From a virus: a stretch of 35,276 bases of DNA. The notes beneath the pieces are model-generated. The model was not told the DNA's origin. It saw only the letters and a list, made by a program, of their open reading frames with translations, and did not search any database. Made by a program: the position numbers and the translations under genes. Where the stretch lies: the IMG/VR virus record IMGVR_UViG_3300042887_002493, positions 1-35,276 of that record; one strand, 5' to 3'. Below are positions 22,000-29,199 of the stretch, piece after piece (positions within the stretch are counted from its first letter, which is position 1; each line of letters opens with the position of its first letter).

Positions 22000-22343
22000 A
22001 TGAGCAGCACCAACGCGAACAAAACGAGCTCATGTTCATCCGGAACATCCTTTGTGGAATGATTGAGCAGGCGGTTTCCGATTGTAAAAACGAAAGCCTT
22101 TACAAATGTGCAAAAGTAAACGAGGACATTTTGAGGGACAGGGAGTCTGCGGTGCGTTTTTTGCGCTCGAGGCAATTCGATGCAATTTGCGATGTGTTGT
22201 CACTCCCTGCCGACAAAATTAAAACCAATGCATTTACCCAGCAACATCCTCGCAATAGACCCGGGAACGACGGCCAGCGCGTACGTTCATTACGACCCAA
22301 AAAGGAAAGCAATTCTGGAATCAGGATACTTGCCGAACATTGA
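21996..22343 (+). CDS. Conserved-looking phage protein overlapping the RuvC-like gene
   Basis: A 115-residue protein starting at ATG 21996 (ATGA with the gene before). Residues 1-75 are helical (NEQHQREQNELMFIRNILCGMIEQAVSDC; 'DRESAVRFLRSRQFDAICDVLSLPADKI'); the second block is a common pattern in small phage proteins (x-R-E-x-A-x-x-F-L-x-x-x-x-F-D-x-x-C-x-x-L-x-L). The last 37 residues overlap the RuvC-like gene in another frame, which is a long overlap and may only be read-through tail. No function known. Confidence 0.5.
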   Translation: MNEQHQREQNELMFIRNILCGMIEQAVSDCKNESLYKCAKVNEDILRDRESAVRFLRSRQFDAICDVLSLPADKIKTNAFTQQHPRNRPGNDGQRVRSLRPKKESNSGIRILAEH

Positions 22344-22698
22344 AATGAGGGAGCACTTGAAGCAATCCAACTATGAGGCCGTGGCGGTGGAGAGGATCGC
22401 CAGTTACGGCATGGCAGTCGGAAGGGAAACCCTCGAGACGTGCGAGTGGGTGGGGAGATTTCAGGAGTGCAGCAAGACGGATACATACTTGTGCTATCGC
22501 AAGGACATCAAAATTTTTCTCTGCAATTCCATGAGGGCAAAGGACGCCAACATCAGACAGGCGCTCATTGATCTCATCGGGGAACAGGGAACAAAAAAAA
22601 ATCGTGGGCCAACCTACGGAATGAAATCCCACAATTGGGCGGCTCTGGCAGTAGCCGTATACGCTGCCGATTACATAACAAAAAACAGAAACCAATAA
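22228..22698 (+). CDS. RuvC-like Holliday junction resolvase
   Basis: A 156-residue protein with the RNase-H fold pattern of RuvC: the first acidic strand 'NILAIDPGTTASAYVHYD' (Asp11), the second acidic residue in 'VAVERIASYG' (Glu55), and C-terminal 'MKSHNWAALAVAVYAADY' with His135. Start ATG 22228 is directly before the conserved strand; an in-frame ATG 16 codons upstream is within the overlap. It would resolve recombination junctions or debranch DNA before packaging. Cellular RuvC is about 170 residues, so length is normal. The third acidic position is not clear by eye. Confidence 0.8.
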   Translation: MHLPSNILAIDPGTTASAYVHYDPKRKAILESGYLPNIEMREHLKQSNYEAVAVERIASYGMAVGRETLETCEWVGRFQECSKTDTYLCYRKDIKIFLCNSMRAKDANIRQALIDLIGEQGTKKNRGPTYGMKSHNWAALAVAVYAADYITKNRNQ

Positions 22699-22701
22699 AA
22701 T

Positions 22702-23628
22702 ATGAAACGAACATCAGGAATCCTAACAAGACCGCAGAGAGTGGTGCTATATGGGGTGGAGTCGGTGGGAAAATCCACCTTCGCCAGTAAATTCCCAACG
22801 CCACTATTTATCGACATCGAGCAGGGCTCGCAAAAAATAAATGTGGAACGATGGGAACTTGAGGAGACAGAGCCCACCTTAAGGTGGCGCGAGGTTGTCA
22901 CCGCAATCGGGGAGGCCAAAACCACTCCGCACAAAACAATCGTTATTGATTCCATCGACGCGCTTGAGCGCATCGTGGGGGAATCGCTTTGTGCCGAGAA
23001 CAAGAAAAAATCGCTGGAGGATTTCGGATACGGCAAAGGCTACGTCATGGTCGCAGAGAGAATCTGCCGACTTCTGACCACGTTGGATGAATTGATTACC
23101 GCTGGAAAAAATGTGGTGCTCATCGCTCATTCGCGGATTGTGAAATTTGAAGCACCGGATGCGCTCGCCGCTTATGACCGTTATGAATTGAAGCTGCTCA
23201 AACAATGTTCGCCGATCGTGAAAGAGTGGGCGGATGAGCTTTGGTTTCTTCGATTTAAAACCCGAGTGGCAACAAGCGAATCCGGCAAAGGCAAAGGCAT
23301 TGGAGGCTCCGAACGTATCATCGTTACCACTCATGCCGCATCACATGATGCAAAGACCCGCAGCGGGCTCCCAGAGGAATTGCCGCTGGATTGGGAAAGC
23401 GTGAGGCAGATTTTTGAAATGGGAAACCCCATACAGATCGAGGCTCCAAAGCAAAGCGGAGATTTTTTTGCCGAGAACGCTGAACTAATCAATGCCTTTT
23501 TGATTAGCCGCGCAGTCATTCAAGATGGCCAAACCTATCAGGATTGTGACCCTTCCTACATTGAGAGAATTAACCAAAGACCGGAAGCATTTTTAAATGC
23601 GGCGATTGCATGGAGGGCACAGAAATGA
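22702..23628 (+). CDS. Sak4-like RecA-fold ATPase
   Basis: A 308-residue P-loop ATPase. Walker A G18-V-E-S-V-G-K24-S25-T; 'LFIDIEQGS' follows; Walker B 'KTIVIDSID' with Asp83; 'VVLIAHSRI' (about residue 138-146) as a later sensor-like strand. The layout matches the phage nucleotide-binding/AAA_24 family (Sak4), which act as single-strand annealing or RecA-like recombination helpers. It lies between a RuvC-like and a Cas4-like nuclease gene, the usual setting. ATGA overlap downstream. The start is the first ATG after 'aaaaccaataaaat'. Confidence 0.88.
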   Translation: MKRTSGILTRPQRVVLYGVESVGKSTFASKFPTPLFIDIEQGSQKINVERWELEETEPTLRWREVVTAIGEAKTTPHKTIVIDSIDALERIVGESLCAENKKKSLEDFGYGKGYVMVAERICRLLTTLDELITAGKNVVLIAHSRIVKFEAPDALAAYDRYELKLLKQCSPIVKEWADELWFLRFKTRVATSESGKGKGIGGSERIIVTTHAASHDAKTRSGLPEELPLDWESVRQIFEMGNPIQIEAPKQSGDFFAENAELINAFLISRAVIQDGQTYQDCDPSYIERINQRPEAFLNAAIAWRAQK

Positions 23629-24710
23629 AAGAGATTACACCATCTTCGCTCCCAAAGCTCGAGGCCTGCGCATTGTTTGATGGAAAGGAGGGCGCGAGTG
23701 CAGCCGCCGAGAGGGGCACCGCAATAGACATTGTGATTCGACGAGTGGTTGAATACCATGAGGAGCCTGACTTTTGGCTTCCGGAGCATTCGCAATGGAT
23801 TGAAAGAATACCAGTGCAGTCGGCGATGCTATTTGCAGGTGAATCGGTGAAAGTGGATTTGAGTGCAGACATCGCCGTGATTCATTGGGGGGCACAGAAA
23901 TTGCGAGATTTATCAGACGGGGCAAAAGTGGAGACCAGAGAACCTTACCTCGCAATGCACGTAGAGGGGCTTTCCAAAGTGGGAACAGCAGATGCGGTCT
24001 GCCCCGACATGCTTTGGGTCGCCGACATAAAGACCGGAGCCATGCGGGATTACAGAAATCAGCTCGCGGCCTATAGCCTCGCCTGCATGGACAAATACAA
24101 TAAGACATTCTGGACTGCTCACGTCTTGTATGTGGATCACATGACCGAGAGGACATATACATTTACCTATGACACGGCGAAGCAGATTGTGGATGGGCTT
24201 ATCGCGAAGGCGACAGCAAAGGATGCCCAGCCCACTCCCTGCGAGTTTTGCTCATGGTGCCGTCATTTCAATGGATGCTCTGCGATTGTGAAGCAAGCCG
24301 AGGAGGCCGTGGCATTGGTAACATCTGCAAATGGCAATTCAGTTGAGAAAATAAAAGCAGAAATCACCGCTGACAAAAACACATTTGCCGCATTCCTGAA
24401 GCAGTGGAAATTGGTTGAGAAGGAAATTGCAGAGCCCTTGTTCGCAGAGCTGAAAGAGAGGCTCGGAAATGGTGAGGATTTCGATGGATGGAAACTTTCG
24501 AGCATTCAGGGGAGGACATATGTGGAAGCCGCAGCCATAGCAAAGGCCGCTGTTGGCATCGACCCCTCCACCCTGATATGTGCGATGGGTGGAAAGATGA
24601 GCGGAACAGCATATTTAGACTTTTGTGCCAAGAATGGGATAGAACCAGATGGGGATGCCGTGAAGACAGGGGCTCCCTCACTTATGTTACGTCAGACCAA
24701 GAAGAAATGA
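23625..24710 (+). CDS. Cas4-like / PD-(D/E)XK Fe-S nuclease
   Basis: A 361-residue nuclease. Core motif 'VGTADAVCPDMLWVADIKTGAMRDYRNQLAAYSLACM' gives Asp123, Asp134, Lys136 and the QxxxY pair Gln146/Tyr150, as in RecB/Cas4 exonucleases. The Fe-S cluster cysteines are Cys15 near the N-terminus (LEACALFDG) plus the cluster C206-E-F-C209-S-W-C212 and C218. Phage proteins of this type (also DUF2800) are the exonuclease partners of annealing proteins. The C-terminal part from about 220 is helical and specific to the phage form. Start ATG 23625 overlaps the Sak4 stop (ATGA). A Cas role is not implied. Confidence 0.88.
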   Translation: MKEITPSSLPKLEACALFDGKEGASAAAERGTAIDIVIRRVVEYHEEPDFWLPEHSQWIERIPVQSAMLFAGESVKVDLSADIAVIHWGAQKLRDLSDGAKVETREPYLAMHVEGLSKVGTADAVCPDMLWVADIKTGAMRDYRNQLAAYSLACMDKYNKTFWTAHVLYVDHMTERTYTFTYDTAKQIVDGLIAKATAKDAQPTPCEFCSWCRHFNGCSAIVKQAEEAVALVTSANGNSVEKIKAEITADKNTFAAFLKQWKLVEKEIAEPLFAELKERLGNGEDFDGWKLSSIQGRTYVEAAAIAKAAVGIDPSTLICAMGGKMSGTAYLDFCAKNGIEPDGDAVKTGAPSLMLRQTKKK

Positions 24711-24720
24711 TTTGCATCGC

Positions 24721-24739
24721 TCCCTGACTAAATCAGGGA
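24721..24739 (+). other. Hairpin after the Cas4-like gene
   Basis: A 7-bp perfect stem TCCCTGA/TCAGGGA (24721-24727 with 24733-24739) just before GGAGGTGAAAATG. It may mask or present that Shine-Dalgarno sequence. Confidence 0.5.
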
Positions 24740-24749
24740 GGAGGTGAAA

Positions 24750-24788
24750 ATGGGGGGCGTCGCATCCAAAAAAACGCGCACCAACTAA
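24750..24788 (+). CDS. 12-codon leader-like ORF with strong Shine-Dalgarno
   Basis: An ATG at 24750 follows AGGAGGTGAAA, the only near-perfect anti-Shine-Dalgarno match I see before a start in the window. It reads MGGVASKKTRTN and stops at 24788, 16 bases before the next gene. Translation of this peptide could affect the next gene (coupling, attenuation) or it could be coincidence. It is too short for confident calling. Confidence 0.3.
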   Translation: MGGVASKKTRTN

Positions 24789-24804
24789 ACAAGAAAAAAA
24801 AGAT

Positions 24805-25068
24805 ATGAAACCAACAGCAACAACAACAAGATTGGCGCAATGCAATTGTGCCGAAGTGAAGGATGAGAGGGACAACCTCTTGCCTTATGTGGAGGGCCAT
24901 GATTGTGAGTACATCAGACAGCGGAACCGATTTATCGGGGAGGCATCAAGCTGGGCTCAACAGGAAATGGACAAGCTCGGATTAAGTGAAGTCGCAGCAA
25001 GATCCGCTGCATTTAACAAACTATTCGCAGAGAGAATGGAATCACTCTGCTTCAGCCTAACAATATAA
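24805..25068 (+). CDS. Small hypothetical protein
   Basis: An 87-residue helical protein. Cys residues lie early (CNC at 13-15, and C34 in 'HDCEYIRQRNRF'), followed by 'IGEASSWAQQEMDKLGLSEVAARSAAFNKLFAERMESL'. It lies between the recombination nuclease and the SSB-like protein, so it may serve in replication or recombination. Not recognised. The ATG follows 'aacaagaaaaaaaagat', an A-rich leader. Confidence 0.55.
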   Translation: MKPTATTTRLAQCNCAEVKDERDNLLPYVEGHDCEYIRQRNRFIGEASSWAQQEMDKLGLSEVAARSAAFNKLFAERMESLCFSLTI

Positions 25069-25081
25069 ATTAGAAAAAAAT

Positions 25082-25567
25082 ATGCCAACATACATCGCAG
25101 GAAAACCACAAGCCCGATTCTTTGTAGACTCGGGAATTTACAAAATTAAAATCAGCGAGTGCGAAGAGAAAATTTCCGAGAAAGGAAATGCCATGCTCAA
25201 ACTGATTTGCAAAATCATCATGCCGGATGGATCAGATGGGCCGGACGTTTGGGACTTTTTGGTTTTTCTACCAAAAAGCGCATTCAAGATCGACAACTGC
25301 CTTTGGAGCATTGGCCGAGCCACCGTGGAGGGGGAGACCGTGAGCGTTGAGCCAAAGGACTTCATTGGGAAAACCGCTCTTGCGGAAATCGGGGAGAAAG
25401 AAGGAAGTGTAAACCCCGACCATAAATTCAACTGCATCCTTCGCTGGATTTATGGGGACGAGAAACGTGATTGGATTGAGAAAAACAAGCCACAAACGGA
25501 CAAGCACATCAAAGCCAAGGCGAATGCTTATGTGAAAGATGATGATGGTGATGACATCCCGTTTTAA
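25082..25567 (+). CDS. SSB-like single-strand DNA-binding protein (DUF669-type)
   Basis: A 161-residue protein. N-terminal strands 'GIYKIKISECEEKISEKGNAMLKLICKIIMPDGSDGPDVWDFLVF' fit an OB-fold-like DUF669 pattern, and the C-terminus ends in an acidic tail, DDDGDDIPF, as in SSB proteins, where it recruits partner proteins. It lies downstream of the RuvC/Sak4/Cas4-like set, a usual partner order. The cellular SSB motif is not present, so it is a phage analogue. The start follows an A-rich leader (25069-25081). Confidence 0.8.
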   Translation: MPTYIAGKPQARFFVDSGIYKIKISECEEKISEKGNAMLKLICKIIMPDGSDGPDVWDFLVFLPKSAFKIDNCLWSIGRATVEGETVSVEPKDFIGKTALAEIGEKEGSVNPDHKFNCILRWIYGDEKRDWIEKNKPQTDKHIKAKANAYVKDDDGDDIPF

Positions 25568-25570
25568 GTG

Positions 25571-25780
25571 ATGAGCGGCGCCCTCTCATTCAGGATCGTG
25601 ATTTGCTATAATGACTGCCCGATAGGCCCCAGATTGGAAAGGGCAACCCCCTTGCCAAAATATCAGCATACCTATGCAGACACAGATGAGGGGAGGGCGC
25701 AAGCCCAACAGGACATGGAAAAAATGCATGAATATATTCAAAGACATCATACAAATGGCAAGCATGGCAAAAGCAGTTAA
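25571..25780 (+). CDS. Small hypothetical protein
   Basis: A 69-residue protein from ATG 25571 (GTG at 25568 is an alternative) that follows the SSB-like gene by 3 bases. 'SGALSFRIVICYNDCPIGPRLERATPLPKYQHTYADTDEGRAQAQQDMEKMHEYIQRHH' has a strand, then a helix; His/Gly/Lys-rich end. It overlaps the next small gene in another frame. Not recognised. Confidence 0.4.
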   Translation: MSGALSFRIVICYNDCPIGPRLERATPLPKYQHTYADTDEGRAQAQQDMEKMHEYIQRHHTNGKHGKSS

Positions 25781-25907
25781 AGCTCAGATTCAAGACATGG
25801 AAGAACTAATCAACCTATTGAACACCAGAGCAAAACAGCTCAAGGAAGAGAACAAAGAACTCAAAAAAGAGATCAAAAACTTAACCCAATTATTGCACGG
25901 AAAATGA
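25728..25907 (+). CDS. Small coiled-coil protein
   Basis: A 59-residue helical protein; 'AQIQDMEELINLLNTRAKQLKEENKELKKEIKNLTQLLHGK' has leucine-zipper-like heptads (L/I spacing). The start at 25728 is uncertain; 25764 is another in-frame ATG. It overlaps the preceding small gene and shares ATGA (25904-25907) with the next. Possibly an oligomerising partner of replication proteins. Not recognised. Confidence 0.5.
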   Translation: MNIFKDIIQMASMAKAVKAQIQDMEELINLLNTRAKQLKEENKELKKEIKNLTQLLHGK

Positions 25908-26095
25908 AAGAAGAAATAACATGGAGAGGTTACCCGCTCCGGTGCTGGCCCAATCATCAGGATGACTGCGAGCGATGGGATTGGGAGGCTAAAATTGATG
26001 GTGAATGGATCGAGGTGATAACTCAGGCAACCAGATGGATTGAGGAGGAGGCCGACGAGGCCTTACAGAAACACTTAAAAAGAAAAATGAAATGA
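25904..26095 (+). CDS. Small hypothetical protein
   Basis: A 63-residue, Trp-rich, charged protein: 'EEITWRGYPLRCWPNHQDDCERWDWEAKIDGEWIEVITQATRWIEEEADEALQKHLKRK'. It reads as short strands followed by an amphipathic helix. ATGA coupled on both sides (25904 and 26092-26095). Not recognised; DNA-related role possible from context only. Confidence 0.55.
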   Translation: MKEEITWRGYPLRCWPNHQDDCERWDWEAKIDGEWIEVITQATRWIEEEADEALQKHLKRKMK

Positions 26096-26442
26096 TTACA
26101 AATTTTGAATATGAAACCAGAGACCTATCGCCGCAAGAGATTGCATTGATTCCGGTGGTGATTGAGATTTTAAAAAATCACAATTCATGGAACCCGATTA
26201 AAAGCCCAGCCCTTTGCAAGGCCGTGGATGGGCTCACTGGAGTCCGATTGCGAAAGATGGTGAACTGCATCAGGCGAGGCGGGCTGCTTCCGGTGATCGC
26301 AACCTCCACCGGATATTATTGCAGCTACGATACTGATGAGATAAAAAGGCAGATCGCATCGCTTGAGGAGAGGGCGAGGGCAATCCAAGCATCGGCCGAG
26401 GGGCTCCGGTCTTTCATTTGGGAACAGGGAGACTTATTCTGA
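26092..26442 (+). CDS. Winged-helix phage replication/regulatory protein
   Basis: A 116-residue protein of a type common in phage replication blocks: 'ETRDLSPQEIALIPVVIEILKNHNSWNPIKSPALCKAVDGLTGVRLRKMVNCIRRGGLLPVIATSTGYYCSYDTDEIKRQIASLEERARAIQ'. The pattern (helix, helix with L-R-K-M-V-N-x-I-R-x-x-G-L, then a wing with A-T-S-x-G-Y-Y) is a winged helix. It precedes the replisome-organiser-like protein and probably binds origin or promoter DNA. ATGA coupling upstream. Confidence 0.7.
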   Translation: MITNFEYETRDLSPQEIALIPVVIEILKNHNSWNPIKSPALCKAVDGLTGVRLRKMVNCIRRGGLLPVIATSTGYYCSYDTDEIKRQIASLEERARAIQASAEGLRSFIWEQGDLF

Positions 26443-26443
26443 C

Positions 26444-26806
26444 ATGATTCTGTCACCGGATTTTCCAGATCACTACAAAACAAAAGTCCTGCTTAAACTG
26501 GGGGGACACGCTGCTGTTTTCTCGCTTTTAAAATTGTGGAGCCAATGCCAATTCAGGAAGTCGGAGAGGATAGAAAAACCAAAGGAGATTATTGCGGCTA
26601 TCGCCGATTGGGATGGGGACCCGCAGCTGTTGGAGTCGGCACTTATTCAATCAGGATACGCGAGGCGAGATGGGGATTGCTTTATCCTCCACCAGTGGCA
26701 GGAGCAGAATAAGAGGCTCCTTGCCAATCAGGCTAATGGCAAAAAAGGGGGCAGACCGAAGGAAGAATCCAAGAAAACTCAGCGCGCTTTTGGTGTAAAA
26801 CTATAA
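26444..26806 (+). CDS. Replisome-organiser-like protein, short C-terminus
   Basis: A 120-residue protein from ATG 26444. The body 'DFPDHYKTKVLLKLGGHAAVFSLLKLWSQCQFRKSERIEKPKEIIAAIADWDGDPQLLESALIQSGYARRDGDCFILHQWQEQNKRLLANQANGKKGGRPKE' matches the N-terminal winged-helix domain of phage replication-initiation proteins (with the typical HxWxxxN and GGRP motifs). Those usually continue with a Pro/Asn-rich tail; here TAA at 26804 cuts the frame just before an 11-bp repeated NPxET-like tract, so the tail may have been lost by a small shift. Confidence 0.65.
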   Translation: MILSPDFPDHYKTKVLLKLGGHAAVFSLLKLWSQCQFRKSERIEKPKEIIAAIADWDGDPQLLESALIQSGYARRDGDCFILHQWQEQNKRLLANQANGKKGGRPKEESKKTQRAFGVKL

Positions 26807-26832
26807 CCCAATCGAAACCCAATCGAAACCCA
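26807..26832 (+). repeat. 11-bp tandem repeat with half copy
   Basis: CCCAATCGAAA twice (26807-26817, 26818-26828), then CCCA. All three frames read NP, ET, SK-like residues, typical of the C-terminal tail of replication proteins. As 11 is not a multiple of 3, a change of copy number would shift the frame. Confidence 0.7.
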
Positions 26833-26867
26833 ACACTAACCCATAACAAACCATACATGGATGAGAT

Positions 26868-26899
26868 AGATAGATAGTATCTATCTGCTCCGCAGATAG
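26868..26899 (+). other. Overlapping hairpins before the helicase gene
   Basis: GATA-type repeats (26865-26877) form a 9-bp inverted repeat (26868-26876 with 26878-26886). A second perfect stem, CTATCTGC/GCAGATAG (26881-26888 with 26892-26899), shares bases with the first, so only one can form. This resembles switch-like alternative structures. Confidence 0.5.
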
Positions 26900-26903
26900 G
26901 ATA

Positions 26904-26926
26904 GCCCTCACCTAAGAAGTGAGGGC
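26904..26926 (+). terminator. Hairpin, possible terminator
   Basis: Perfect 8-bp stem GCCCTCAC/GTGAGGGC (26904-26911 with 26919-26926) with 7-base loop CTAAGAA, followed by ATTCCTTTT. T-run is weak. It lies 18 bases before the helicase ATG and could end the upstream operon. Confidence 0.6.
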
Positions 26927-26944
26927 ATTCCTTTTAGAAAATAA

Positions 26945-28210
26945 ATGACAACAAAATCCCAAAACAGAGAATCGACCCGAGCAGAAATCCCAACAGCTCC
27001 TTCCGCTGAGTTGGCTGCGATTTCAATAATTCTGCAAAACCATGAGACATTGGACAACGCGAAGTGGGATGCAGACCTCTTTTTGAATCCAACATATCGA
27101 GTGCTGTTATCAGTCGCAAAAGAGTGCCACAATGAAGGACACAAGGCCGACCTATTCAGGATTCAATCGGTGCTTGAGCAGAAAGGGCAGATCGATGAAA
27201 TCGGAGGATACCATGGATTGATGGAAATTTTCACAGCATACCCATGTGGAGACATGACCGTGGCGATTGATTTTCGCAGGGATTTGATGAAGGCGCGCCG
27301 TTACCGAAAAGCCATGCAGAGGATCGCTGAGTCGCGTGATGACATCAGGGACATGAGGGCGGACTTAAACGGCATAGCTCAACAGCTGATCGAGGAAGAT
27401 GAGGAGACCACAACAGCAGATTCAATCAAAACGCAGTGCCTGAAACTCATTGACGTTCTGGAGAGGACAACACCGCCGGATAAGTTCCGCAGCGGGATAG
27501 CAGGGCTCGACTTGATGCTGAATGGAGGATTTGAGAGGGGAACCGTTGCCGTCTTCAGCAGCGAGACCTCGGGAGGCAAAAGCATCATTCTACTTCAGGT
27601 CGCATTGCAATCCGCCTTGAATGGCAAAAAGGGGATTATTTTCTCGCTCGAGATGAGCGCATCACAAGTGATTGGTCGCCTTGTGGCAAACAAATCAGGA
27701 TGGAAATGCGTTTCGCTTTTCGAGAACCCAAGCAAAGCTCAACAGGATGGAATGATGCAGGGCATTGCAGAAGTGGCCAAATTGCCGATAACGATACACG
27801 ATGGAATATCTGACATTGATTCCATCGAATCCATTTGCAGACAGGCAAAGAGGGGGGGCATTGATTTTGTGGTGGTGGATTACATCCAGCTTTGCTCAGC
27901 GTCCGCAGACAGCAAGAGTGAAACACGCGAGCAGCAAGTTTCGGAGGTGGTGCGAAGATTAAAGTTGCTCGCATTGAATCTGGACATCTGCGTCCTGACC
28001 GCCTCGCAGTTAAACGACAAGGGGGAACTCAGGGAATCCCGAGGAATCGGGCACCATGCAGATTATGTGATGATGATTGACCATTCCGGCCATCCGGACA
28101 CCGAACTTAAAATTTCAAAGCAAAGAAATGGAGAAAGGAACATCTCGGCGCCGGTCACAATGATGGGTAGCCTTTCGAGGTTTATTGACCGAGAACGAAA
28201 AAGACATTGA
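26945..28210 (+). CDS. dnaB: DnaB-type replicative helicase
   Basis: A 421-residue helicase. N-terminal helical domain (residues about 15-150: 'SAELAAISIILQNHETLDNAKWDADLFLNPTYRVLLSVAKECHNEGHKADLFRIQSVLEQKGQIDEIGG'). The C-terminal RecA-like domain has a P-loop 'SSETSGGKSIILL' (around residue 205), 'IIFSLEMSASQVIGRLVA' (a DnaB motif), and Walker B 'FVVVDYIQLCS' (around 308), then 'ASQLNDKGELRESRGIGHHADYV'. It unwinds the replication fork. Slightly shorter than E. coli DnaB (471). The start is in an A/T-rich leader without Shine-Dalgarno. Confidence 0.93.
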   Translation: MTTKSQNRESTRAEIPTAPSAELAAISIILQNHETLDNAKWDADLFLNPTYRVLLSVAKECHNEGHKADLFRIQSVLEQKGQIDEIGGYHGLMEIFTAYPCGDMTVAIDFRRDLMKARRYRKAMQRIAESRDDIRDMRADLNGIAQQLIEEDEETTTADSIKTQCLKLIDVLERTTPPDKFRSGIAGLDLMLNGGFERGTVAVFSSETSGGKSIILLQVALQSALNGKKGIIFSLEMSASQVIGRLVANKSGWKCVSLFENPSKAQQDGMMQGIAEVAKLPITIHDGISDIDSIESICRQAKRGGIDFVVVDYIQLCSASADSKSETREQQVSEVVRRLKLLALNLDICVLTASQLNDKGELRESRGIGHHADYVMMIDHSGHPDTELKISKQRNGERNISAPVTMMGSLSRFIDRERKRH

Positions 28211-28244
28211 CGGCCGCAGAACGCCATGAATACTCACGGCAAAT

Positions 28245-28661
28245 ATGAATGACGACAGAACTGCTGACGAGTACACAGAGCTATCGTACACGCCAGATTT
28301 TTTGTCATTCGATGAGCCGGAGCTTGAGGCCTTCAAACAAAGCGCGACATATCAGGAAGCAGCAAAAATCCTGATGGGATCGCTGAACCGCATGGTTTCA
28401 TTTATTCACGATCGAGGTTACAGCAAGTCGCCCACATTGTGGGGCGTCATTTTCGCATTGGGGCATCCATTGACCGCAGGCCGTTCAATGACCGACGTGG
28501 CGAGGGAACTCCAATGCACAAAAGCGTGCATATCAAAGATTGCTACAGACTTTATTGATGGGACAGGGCTTCCACCATCGCATGCAATGAAGAGTGAGGA
28601 AGCCAGAAATACATACAGGAAAACCAACACAAACAAATATGGAAATCGCAAAACACAATAA
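28245..28661 (+). CDS. HTH-type DNA-binding protein
   Basis: A 138-residue protein. The segment 'GRSMTDVARELQCTKACISKIATDFIDGTGLPPSHAMKSEEARNTYRKTN' (about 85-135) fits a helix-turn-helix followed by a basic tail: T-x-x-x-V-A-x-x-L-x-x-T-x-x-x-I-S-K-I-A. The N-terminal part is acidic (DEPELEAFK). It probably acts as a transcription regulator or replication-associated binder. It follows the helicase and overlaps the next gene start by a short stretch. Confidence 0.65.
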   Translation: MNDDRTADEYTELSYTPDFLSFDEPELEAFKQSATYQEAAKILMGSLNRMVSFIHDRGYSKSPTLWGVIFALGHPLTAGRSMTDVARELQCTKACISKIATDFIDGTGLPPSHAMKSEEARNTYRKTNTNKYGNRKTQ

Positions 28662-29199
28662 CATGGAACTCCAGAACACCGGAGTAACCAAAGAAATCGC
28701 AGACATTGAGAATGAAATCCGGCGCACTTACCATGAGGCAAATGCGCTTTCAATTCAGGCGAATGGAACAGCGCGCAACGCCGTGATGAAAATGGCAGAG
28801 TGCGGGCTTTTTATTCTGATGGGCAAAGAGAAATATCGCGGGAACAAAGTGGAGTGGATCCGCTCACTTGGCATAAAGGAAGACGTCGCAGAGAAGGCCG
28901 TGCATCTGGCCAGAAATCGTGACCAACTTGAGCTCGCCCTTTGGCCCTCCGACATCGCAAAAATGGGGGCTCAAATTATTGGAATGCTACCGCCTCCAAG
29001 CTCGGCGAATAGGATGACCGACGACCCCGAACGATCGACGGCCCCAGCGAACAGCTGGCTCACCCATGCGGGAAAGTTGCAGAAGGCATTCAAGGAACTT
29101 TTCACGGCTCGGCCGATTACCCATTGGCGGGAAGATGAGAGGGAAAATGTCCGCTTTGCCCTCCGGCCGCTTGTGGATTTATACGAGTCGCTCCGGTGA
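28639..29199 (+). CDS. DUF3102-like phage protein
   Basis: A 186-residue protein from ATG 28639 (28663 possible), after an A-rich leader (aacacaaacaaat). Body: 'EIADIENEIRRTYHEANALSIQANGTARNAVMKMAECGLFILMGKEKYRGNKVEWIRSLGIKEDVAEKAVHLARNRDQLELALWPSDIAKMGAQIIGML'. The arrangement with A-x-x-C-G-x-x-L-x-x-x-K and W-x-x-x-L-G-I-x-E-x-x-A-x-x-x-x-x-L-A-R resembles the DUF3102/phage protein pattern. The C-terminal helix is separate (RPLVDLYESLR). Function unknown. Confidence 0.55.
   Translation: MEIAKHNNMELQNTGVTKEIADIENEIRRTYHEANALSIQANGTARNAVMKMAECGLFILMGKEKYRGNKVEWIRSLGIKEDVAEKAVHLARNRDQLELALWPSDIAKMGAQIIGMLPPPSSANRMTDDPERSTAPANSWLTHAGKLQKAFKELFTARPITHWREDERENVRFALRPLVDLYESLR

Noticed and set aside
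23625-24710. CRISPR adaptation role for the Cas4-like protein
   Set aside because: No cas1, cas2 or array is visible; the Sak4 and RuvC-like neighbours indicate phage recombination.
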